DNA of 37,559 bases from an uncultured bacterium (GTDB lineage Bacteria; Verrucomicrobiota; Kiritimatiellia; CAIKKV01; CAITUY01): assembly GCA_903958395.1 (NCBI GenBank), contig CAJBSZ010000035.1, positions 1-37,559 on the forward strand. The letters are read 5' to 3'. The number at the start of each line of letters is the position of its first letter. The stretch's first letter is position 1. Below, one piece after another: positions 31,379 to 37,559 of the stretch. The notes under the pieces were generated by a model. The model was not told the DNA's origin. It worked only from the letters and a program-made list of their open reading frames with translations, and searched no databases. Both the position numbers and the translations under genes were made by a program.

Positions 31379-33151
31379 CTAACGTTTACGCTCGAAGTGT
31401 TCCCCGATCTCCTCCAGCGTCCGACCTTTGGTCTCTGGAAGAAAGAAAAAGGCCGTGATGAAATAGATCACCGTGAAGCCGGCGAACGCGAAGAACATCG
31501 TCGAGTAGCCGAATCGCCCCACCGTGGGCAGGAAAACGGCGGCAATCGTCGTCGAGACCGCCTGATTGATCAGCAGGGCAATACTCATCCCGTTGGAGCG
31601 GATCCTCGTGGGCATCAGCTCGGACAACGCCAACCAGACACAGACACCCGGTCCCACCGCAAAAAAAGCGACAAACACAAAAATAAAGATGGCCGTAAAC
31701 CAGCCGTTGCCCGATGACGGGATCGGCGTCAACAAGGCATTCTCAATCTTCAGCGGGGCCGTTTTCGCCGCCTTCAGATCCGCAAAGGGATTCTTGAAGA
31801 AAGCCTCAACCGCACTGGTGGGCACACAACTACCCCGATCAATCGTCAGAGCCGCACCCAGATCGGTAGAGCGAACCACCTTGGTCGCCGCCCTGAAATC
31901 ACCATAGGAATAGATGACAATCAGGGTCGTCGGGAGCCCGGCAATGGCCTTCCCGGCCTCGCCAGCGGACGCCAGAAGCGCGGAAGCGGCGGTCTCGTTG
32001 TAGGGGATCACAGCACTCTGCTCAACCGGATTAACCCGTTGCTGGACGGCCTCACGGCAATCCACCCGAAGTTTTTCGGTCTTATTGAAAATGGATCCCA
32101 CGCACAAGAGCGCGACAATGATGCCTGCACTGCCCAGAGAAAGCAGAAACTTGCGCCCCTTGCGATCCACCAGCATGATGGCCCCGATGGTCATGACAAA
32201 GTTCACCACCGTGAGGAACAAATACCCCAGGTGCGCTTCCTTGTCACTCAAGCCCGCCTGAATGAGAATGGTGGCGTTGTAGCCGATGATGGAGTTGATC
32301 CCGGTGGCCTGGTTGCAGGCAAGGATGACACAGGCGAGGAGGAACGGAATCACATAACGCCGCTGGAACAGCGACTCCCGGATCACTTCCCCGGCCGTGG
32401 AGGTCCTGCTCATTTCCTCACTGGCAATCTTCTGCATTTCCACAAGCTCGAGCTCAACTTGCTCAGGGGAGCGGGAACGACTCAGCGCCGTGCGGGCCGC
32501 CTCCACTTTCCCCCGGCGGAAAAGCCAGCGGGGAGATTCTGAAACCATAAAACTCCCCAGCACAAACAAGATTCCCGGCGGCAGGGACATCCAGAAAATG
32601 CTGCGCCAGGCATTATCCTTAAACGCAAAGATTTTGGCGGCATCATGAAGTTTTTCGACCTCCTCGACCTTGATGCTAAAGTAAAATCCAATCACAGCCG
32701 CTACGACAATGCCCAGGGTAAGCAGCCATTGGAAAATGCCGGTGCCCTTGCCGCGGCTTGACGCCCCGAGACATTCAGCCAGATAGAGCGGAACGGTCAC
32801 GCCGATGAGGCCGGCGCTGATGCCCTGAAGCAGGCGCCCCATCACAAGCGGCCCGAACCCCTGAGCAAGGGCGATCATGGGAATGCTGGCCACAAACAAA
32901 ACTCCGCTGGCGATCATCATCGGCTTTCGCCCCAATAGGTCGGAGAGCATTCCGGCGAAAAGCGTGGAAATCACACTTCCGAGCAGCACGGCGGCCACAA
33001 TAAAGGAGAGCTGCCCTGCGTTCAGCCCTGAAGTTGCCTCCATATAGGGCAACGCCCCGGCAATAATGCCAACATCAATTCCATAGAGCAGTCCTCCGAG
33101 CCCTGCCACAAGAAGCAACATCCGATTGTAACCTTTTTTTTCTTCTCTCAT
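31379..33151 (-). CDS. Sugar-porter MFS transporter with an extended loop
   Basis: 590 residues, 12 predicted membrane helices. Sugar-porter signatures: GLLYGIDVGIIAGALPY in helix 1, DLLGRKP in loop 2-3, VPLYLAECLGASSRGKGTG after helix 4, SESPRWLFRRGK after helix 6, NQATGINSIIGYN in helix 7 (QQ replaced by NQ), DRKGRKFLL in loop 8-9 and PETKGRTLEEIGE at the C-terminus. Between helices 9 and 10 there is an extra segment of about 110 residues (from NKTEKLRVDCREA to LTPIPSSGNG) containing two Cys. Typical porters of 450-500 residues lack it; it should face the periplasm. The ATG overlaps the epimerase stop (ATGA). It probably imports sugars released by the secreted hydrolases by cation symport or facilitation. 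Confidence 0.88.
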   Translation of the reverse strand: MREEKKGYNRMLLLVAGLGGLLYGIDVGIIAGALPYMEATSGLNAGQLSFIVAAVLLGSVISTLFAGMLSDLLGRKPMMIASGVLFVASIPMIALAQGFGPLVMGRLLQGISAGLIGVTVPLYLAECLGASSRGKGTGIFQWLLTLGIVVAAVIGFYFSIKVEEVEKLHDAAKIFAFKDNAWRSIFWMSLPPGILFVLGSFMVSESPRWLFRRGKVEAARTALSRSRSPEQVELELVEMQKIASEEMSRTSTAGEVIRESLFQRRYVIPFLLACVILACNQATGINSIIGYNATILIQAGLSDKEAHLGYLFLTVVNFVMTIGAIMLVDRKGRKFLLSLGSAGIIVALLCVGSIFNKTEKLRVDCREAVQQRVNPVEQSAVIPYNETAASALLASAGEAGKAIAGLPTTLIVIYSYGDFRAATKVVRSTDLGAALTIDRGSCVPTSAVEAFFKNPFADLKAAKTAPLKIENALLTPIPSSGNGWFTAIFIFVFVAFFAVGPGVCVWLALSELMPTRIRSNGMSIALLINQAVSTTIAAVFLPTVGRFGYSTMFFAFAGFTVIYFITAFFFLPETKGRTLEEIGEHFERKR

Positions 33152-34097
33152 CGCGTCCTCTCTTTCCCCAGACCATCCATCAACGCAGACAATCCCTCTT
33201 CCATGCTGAACTTCGGCTCGTAGCCAAGATCCTTTCTAATCCGGCTGATGTCCGCAACCGAATGCCGGATATCGCCGATCCGCGCCTCCTTGAACCCGGG
33301 CTTCAAATCACTCCCGGAAATGCCCTTGAGGATTTCCCACAACTTCAACAGGGTAATCTGCCGACCTGTCGCCACGTTAAAGATCTCGCCCTTCCCCACC
33401 GAGTCCGTCTTCATCGCCAGCAAGTTCGCCTGGACAACATCTTTCACGAACACAAAATCACGCGTCTGCCCGCCATCGCCAAAAATGGTCGGCGCACGCC
33501 CCTGCCGGATATCATCCGCAAAACGGGAAATCACCCCTGAATACATGGACTTACCATCCTGCCGGGGACCAAAGACGTTGAAATAGCGCAACGACACGGC
33601 CTCCAACCCATAGAGGTGGCTATACAGTTTCATGTAATATTCCCCCGCCAATTTCCCGAGGGCGTAGGGCGATTCCGGCTCCGGCAACATCGTCTCCCGC
33701 TTGGGAAGCTCAGGGTTATTGCCATAGACCGCCGCCGAGGTGGCCAGCACCACCCGCTTGACCCCGGCCTCCCGGGCCGCCTGCAGTACATTCAAGGTTC
33801 CACGGATATTGATTGAGTCGTTATCCAGGGGGTGTTCAACCGAAACCGTCACGGAAACCAGTGCCGCCTCATGAAAGACATGCTTCACCCCCTGCATGGC
33901 ACCCGCCAAGGCCGCAGGATCACAGATGTCCCCCTCCACCACTTCAATGGCCGATCCAAAGCCTTTCAGGTTCTCACGCTTTCCGCTGAGAAATTATCAA
34001 GGATCCGGACCTCCACACCTTCGGCAACCAAGGCCTCCGCAATGTGCGATCCAATGAAACCCGCTCCGCCTGTTATCAATGTCTTACCCAAGTTCAT
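33148..34097 (-). CDS. GalE-like NAD-dependent sugar-nucleotide epimerase, frameshifted
   Basis: The start ATG at 34097 (AGGTGAACC before it) opens [20 protein letters not shown], a perfect Rossmann GxxGxxG. That frame ends after [13 protein letters not shown]. Adding one base near 33987-33989 restores [20 protein letters not shown] and joins the long second frame (33148-33942) without loss. The second part has [21 protein letters not shown] (catalytic Tyr-x-x-x-Lys), [11 protein letters not shown] and [12 protein letters not shown], typical of extended short-chain dehydrogenases of the UDP-glucose/UDP-GlcNAc 4-epimerase group. Corrected length is about 316 residues. The clean single lesion could be a sequencing error or a very recent mutation. 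In context it would interconvert UDP-GalNAc/UDP-GlcNAc or UDP-Gal/UDP-Glc made by the preceding genes. Confidence 0.8.
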
Positions 34098-34121
34098 GGT
34101 TCACCTGTATTGTTTTGTGAA

Positions 34122-35027
34122 TCAGCCCCACAGTTTTTCGGGATAAACACCCTTTTCAACGAGGTGGCGCAATCCCTCCACCACAACGCTCTTATCCTGC
34201 GGATAGGTGACGCCAAACCAGTGCTCCGGAGTCGAGAGCACCTTCACCGAGGCCTTGCCCGCACCGACCAACCCATCCACCACCGTAGGCAGAAAAAACT
34301 CGGACTTGGGGTTGGCTGCGTTTTTCTGAAGAAACAGGGGGAATTCACTCTCGAGATGACCAAACAGCGAGGGAGTCAATCCCCACATGTTCATCGATAC
34401 CACCTCGTCGCCGGTCAGGGATACCCAGCCGCCCTGAGCCGCCGCATAACGGACACCCGTCTCCGTTCTCTCGATGTTTGTCCGCTCCTGCACACGCTTC
34501 AACAAGCCTTGTCCGTCCACCTCGCACACCCCTCGCGCCACATGGCCATGTTCGGAAAGCGTATTGCGAAGCGTAAAGCCCACCATGCTGTAGTTCCCGG
34601 AGTCAGGACTCACCCCTTTCAGGAACTGACCCAGCACCTCGTAGGAACGTCGGCCGTAGAAATCATCGGCATTGATGACGGCGAAGGGAGATTTGACATG
34701 ATTCCGACAAGCCATGACAGCGTGTCCCGTTCCCCATGGCTTGACACGATCAGCCGCCAAGGAAAACCCTGAGGGAAGATCATTCAGATCCTGAAACACA
34801 TAATCAACCGGTATGTGTTTTTCAAAGCGGGCCGCCACCAGGGAACGAAAATCCGCTTCAATATCGCGCCGAATCACACAAACCACGCGATCAAACCCGG
34901 CACGAATGGCATCATACACGGAATACTCAATGACAATCGCCCCATGGGGTCCCACGGCCTCGATCTGCTTCAATCCCCCGTATCGACTTCCGATTCCCGC
35001 CGCTAAAACCACCAAGGTCATACCCAT
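34122..35027 (-). CDS. Sugar-1-phosphate nucleotidyltransferase
   Basis: 301 residues. The N-terminus LVVLAAGIGSRYGGLKQ is the nucleotidyltransferase nucleotide-binding loop, and NADDFYG (near 120) the metal-binding Asp region. WGTGHAVMACRNHV and VVSMNMWGLTPSLF match hexose-1-phosphate uridylyl/thymidylyl transferases. It follows the kinase gene by 8 bases. With a 1-kinase upstream and an epimerase downstream, the natural role is conversion of a (N-acetyl)hexosamine 1-phosphate and UTP to the UDP-sugar; the exact sugar is inferred. The family also includes glucose- and mannose-specific members, so substrate confidence is low. Confidence 0.8.
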   Translation of the reverse strand: MGMTLVVLAAGIGSRYGGLKQIEAVGPHGAIVIEYSVYDAIRAGFDRVVCVIRRDIEADFRSLVAARFEKHIPVDYVFQDLNDLPSGFSLAADRVKPWGTGHAVMACRNHVKSPFAVINADDFYGRRSYEVLGQFLKGVSPDSGNYSMVGFTLRNTLSEHGHVARGVCEVDGQGLLKRVQERTNIERTETGVRYAAAQGGWVSLTGDEVVSMNMWGLTPSLFGHLESEFPLFLQKNAANPKSEFFLPTVVDGLVGAGKASVKVLSTPEHWFGVTYPQDKSVVVEGLRHLVEKGVYPEKLWG

Positions 35028-35035
35028 GATTCCTC

Positions 35036-36148
35036 CTAAATTCTGGTTACCAGACGCTCCATTGCGTCTTCCTGGGTTTCCATACTCTCCACCATCTTAA
35101 ACTGCACCCGGCACCGGTCAAGGTTCTGGCCGGGCCGTTTTGTCTTGAAGTAGACATCGCCCTGAAGGTAGTCCGTCAGGAATCGCATCCCGATCATCAG
35201 TGTGATCAATCGCCCGGAAAAAACAAGTTCCTCCCGTTCGGCAGGGTTGATGAACCGCGCCTCGGACAAGTAGCCGCGCGCAATCGGCTCGAACATTTCA
35301 ATCCGCATCCGGACCTTGCCCAGATCCCGTTCATCCTCAGGCACGGCGGCGGTCGCACTACGAACCATGTCGCCAAAGTCATACAGGGCCAGCCCCGGCA
35401 TGACCGTATCGAGATCAACAACACACACTCCCTTTCCTGTGACATCGTCAAGCATCACATTATTGAGCTTGGTGTCGTTATGAGTGATCCGCTCGGGGAT
35501 TTCCCCCTTGGCATGGCGCTCCAGCAGGTGCCCGCACTGGGCGGCACGCCGCTCGACAAATGCGATTTCAGAACGGGTCTCCACGGCCCGATTGCATCCA
35601 TCCGTAGTAATCGCCGACTGCAATGCTTTCAGCCGGATCGGCGTGTTGTGGAAATCGGGAATCGTCTCATGCAACCGCGGCGCAGGGAGGTCGGCCAGCA
35701 GATTCTGAAACCGCGCATAAGCGCGAGCCGCCTCAAAAGCCTGCTTTTCATTCTGAATCGTATCGTAGGTCTTGGCCCCCTCGACAAACAGGTACATCCG
35801 CCACCAGTTCCCGTCGCCATCCTGGTGACAAGGCTGCGCGTCACGGGTGAACACCACGCATAAGGAATGCCGGGTGACATCCGAAAGCCCCTCCGCCGTC
35901 AAGCGGGCACGGACATGGTTGGTCACGCGCACGATGTTGTCCATGACGGCCAGGGGATCCTTGAAGATAGTATGATTAATGCGCTGGAGCAGGTAGTGCA
36001 CCGGCGCTCCGGCCATATTGAAGGTTACCTTGAACGTATCATTAATATGCCCGGACCCATAAGGAACCGCCCCGACAAAATCGCCCCACGCCCTGAATCG
36101 CTTGACGACATCCTGAAACTTGAACGTCCCCGCTCCACTGCTCATCAT
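35036..36148 (-). CDS. NahK-like N-acetylhexosamine 1-kinase (APH-fold phosphotransferase)
   Basis: 370 residues. PYGSGHINDTFKV (29-41) is the nucleotide-binding loop. ITHNDTKLNNVMLD (221-234) carries catalytic Asp225, and VCVVDLDTVMPG (241-252) the metal-binding Asp245. This is the aminoglycoside-phosphotransferase fold; the HNDTKLNNV wording and length resemble bifidobacterial NahK, which phosphorylates GlcNAc/GalNAc at C1. The start overlaps the nagB stop (ATATGATG). Neighbouring nucleotidyltransferase and epimerase genes support a Leloir-like salvage of N-acetylhexosamines. Other sugars remain possible. Confidence 0.82.
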   Translation of the reverse strand: MMSSGAGTFKFQDVVKRFRAWGDFVGAVPYGSGHINDTFKVTFNMAGAPVHYLLQRINHTIFKDPLAVMDNIVRVTNHVRARLTAEGLSDVTRHSLCVVFTRDAQPCHQDGDGNWWRMYLFVEGAKTYDTIQNEKQAFEAARAYARFQNLLADLPAPRLHETIPDFHNTPIRLKALQSAITTDGCNRAVETRSEIAFVERRAAQCGHLLERHAKGEIPERITHNDTKLNNVMLDDVTGKGVCVVDLDTVMPGLALYDFGDMVRSATAAVPEDERDLGKVRMRIEMFEPIARGYLSEARFINPAEREELVFSGRLITLMIGMRFLTDYLQGDVYFKTKRPGQNLDRCRVQFKMVESMETQEDAMERLVTRI

Positions 36149-36960
36149 ATCCCCCTCCCGGCATCCGCCACATCGCGATACGGAGCCCAGTCGGGCTCAT
36201 TCTCAAAAATCCAGCGATAGTAATCCCTCTCCTTGAGCGCCCCCCCCGCCGCCTCATCCACAATCACCTTGCAGGCTGGATGCCACTGGAGCGCGGACGC
36301 CGTGACCATCGAGGTCACGGGTCCTTCGAGCGCCTTCGCCATAATGGCGGCCTTACTCGCCCCTGTCGCCAACAGCACAATCTCCCGGGCATCCAGAATC
36401 GTCCCGACCCCCATGGTCATTGCCCGCCGGGGCATCCGGTGCGGCTCATCCCCGAACATCGTCGAATTGACGGCAATGGTATCAGGAGTGAGCGACTTGT
36501 CGCGGGTGCGGGACCGCAACGACGACAACGGCTCGTTGAAACCGATATGTCCATCGTGTCCGATCCCCAGCAACTGCAGATCCAGACCGCCGCAGGCCGC
36601 TATTTTCTCCTCATAGCGGCGGGCCGCCGCCTTGAGATCAACGGCCATGCCGTCGGGCAGGTGCGTATTGCGTAAATCAATGTTCACGCGGCTGAACAAA
36701 TGCTTCTTCATATAAGAATGATACGAGTGGGGATCGTCCGGCGTCAGCCCGATATATTCATCGAGGTTGAAGGTCCGGCACAGGGAGAAGTCCAGCCCCT
36801 CGTTCGTGTGCAGTCCCGCCAGGATGTCATAGACCACTTCCATGGTGCGCCCGGTGGCCAATCCAAGCACCAGGTCATGCTTCTCGCGCAATCGTGCGGC
36901 AATCAAGCGGGCCGTCAATTGGACCGCATCCCCGGCCGTAGGTCTCAGAATCACTTCCAT
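36145..36960 (-). CDS. nagB: Glucosamine-6-phosphate deaminase
   Basis: 271 residues from the ATG at 36960 (GGAGGATGTGTC upstream; an in-frame start six codons earlier is less likely). It converts glucosamine 6-phosphate to fructose 6-phosphate and ammonia in the cytoplasm. The active-site set is intact and spaced as in E. coli NagB: Asp67 (FNLDEYIG), Asp136 and His138 (GIGHDGHIGFNEP) and Glu143. The substrate loop GLATGRTMEVVY is also typical. It overlaps the PIG-L gene by 10 bases and the kinase gene by 4, showing tight coupling. No separate nagA is in the window; the PIG-L deacetylase next to it may do the deacetylation. Confidence 0.93.
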   Translation of the reverse strand: MEVILRPTAGDAVQLTARLIAARLREKHDLVLGLATGRTMEVVYDILAGLHTNEGLDFSLCRTFNLDEYIGLTPDDPHSYHSYMKKHLFSRVNIDLRNTHLPDGMAVDLKAAARRYEEKIAACGGLDLQLLGIGHDGHIGFNEPLSSLRSRTRDKSLTPDTIAVNSTMFGDEPHRMPRRAMTMGVGTILDAREIVLLATGASKAAIMAKALEGPVTSMVTASALQWHPACKVIVDEAAGGALKERDYYRWIFENEPDWAPYRDVADAGRGI

Positions 36961-37559
36961 GACACATCCTCCAACCATTGTTTCATTACACCCTCCCCTG
37001 TCGGGAGGAACCTGGCGCTCCCCTCCGCAAGGTCATGCCGTGCCCGGTCCCGCCAGAGGCCAGCCCGATACAACGTGGCAAACCGGTAATCAGGCGAAGC
37101 CCCGCCCTGCCCGCCCACAATTTCGCCACCACGCCGCACATTGTCCTGCATCCAGGCGGGAAGCGTCAAATGATAGGGATTCCTCTGAACTTCACCCACA
37201 TGCAGCGATAGTGCCGCCACCAAGTCCGCAACCTCCGAAACACTCGACTCCACCATCAGGTTCGGAGTTGCCATCGCACCCCAGAACTCGGTTTCAACAA
37301 GCCCGCACCCGAATCCCGCCGGCAGGGAGGCCAGGGCATCCATGACCAGATGATGAGTCCCGATGTGCGAGGCATTCCAATCCGTACTGTGGGGAAATAC
37401 CACAAACTTGGGCTGGTGGCGCGTCAGAATGTTTTGGATCACCTCAACGGCGCCGCTCCAGTGATCGGGCTCTTCAACACGGGCCTTGGGCGTAATTCGG
37501 GAAAGACCTCCCGGCGTTGAGCATTCAACAGACCAGTTCAGAAAGGAACAGGCCTTCTG
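36951..37559 (-). CDS. PIG-L family deacetylase, 5' end beyond window
   Basis: 203 codons are open to the right edge, so the N-terminus, including the usual HPDDE-type metal motif, is missing. The remaining part has FVVFPHSTDWNASHIGTHHL, matching the second PIG-L motif (His-x-x-Asp ... His-x-x-x-His) that binds zinc. A GTG at 37442 is not a credible start because the frame and homology continue upstream. PIG-L/LmbE enzymes remove N-acetyl groups from GlcNAc-containing substrates, which fits the adjacent nagB. It is the first visible gene of the amino-sugar operon, whose promoter lies outside the window. Confidence 0.8.
   Translation of the reverse strand, partial: QKACSFLNWSVECSTPGGLSRITPKARVEEPDHWSGAVEVIQNILTRHQPKFVVFPHSTDWNASHIGTHHLVMDALASLPAGFGCGLVETEFWGAMATPNLMVESSVSEVADLVAALSLHVGEVQRNPYHLTLPAWMQDNVRRGGEIVGGQGGASPDYRFATLYRAGLWRDRARHDLAEGSARFLPTGEGVMKQWLEDVSWK

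Noticed and set aside
30449-31717. Plus-strand frame of 422 codons across the kinase and porter genes
   Set aside because: It spans parts of two convincing minus-strand genes, has no domain, and has atypical composition.

Overview
The window looks like a chromosomal glycan-degradation region from a bacterium of the PVC group. Verrucomicrobiota or Kiritimatiellota is my best guess, inferred from the density of secreted glycoside hydrolases (GHs), the autotransporter-type beta-strand protein, the discoidin domains and the many short palindromic intergenic repeats; no marker gene proves it. No rRNA, tRNA, CRISPR array or intact transposase was seen. Every gene is on the minus strand except two toxin-antitoxin pairs on the plus strand.

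Layout, left to right (transcription mostly right to left). 1-8.3 kb: a GH127-type enzyme cut by the window edge, a truncated GH35 remnant, a secreted beta-propeller, and a two-gene unit of surface proteins (LamG-like and autotransporter-type beta-strand repeats). 8.3-9.9 kb: a tract of palindromic repeats, then a Phd/VapC-type toxin-antitoxin pair. 9.9-19 kb: a discoidin remnant, a GH2 enzyme, and two tandem GH29 alpha-L-fucosidase paralogues, one fused to an SGNH esterase. 19.2-19.9 kb: a HigBA-type toxin-antitoxin pair. 19.9-26.4 kb: an operon of DUF4380 protein, GH5-like enzyme, GH127 and GH20 hexosaminidase. 27-27.6 kb: an orphan nucleotidyltransferase-fold protein. 27.8-31.3 kb: a LuxR-type response regulator and its histidine kinase, whose extracellular part is a GH36 alpha-galactosidase-like domain with both catalytic aspartates replaced. 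31.4-37.6 kb: a tightly coupled amino-sugar operon of PIG-L deacetylase (partial), NagB, a NahK-like sugar 1-kinase, a nucleotidyltransferase, a GalE-like epimerase (with a 1-base frameshift) and a sugar-porter MFS transporter.

Functionally this reads as degradation of fucosylated, N-acetylhexosamine-containing glycans outside the cytoplasm (GH2, GH20, GH29, GH127, SGNH esterase), import by the MFS porter, and intracellular amino-sugar handling by two routes (NagB; 1-kinase plus nucleotidyltransferase plus epimerase). The GH-derived sensor kinase and its regulator are well placed to control it.

Two observations stand out. First is the histidine kinase with an apparently dead GH36 sensor. Second is a promoter module found five times, each in front of a minus-strand gene or operon: consensus CTCCCCYKTTTATGGGAA directly next to a TTGCNG-like -35, a 17-base spacer and an AATAAT-like -10. 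A second repeat family (half-site TTTGAACAGAAG) lies just after stop codons. All assignments come from reading the sequence and recognising motifs; no database search was possible.
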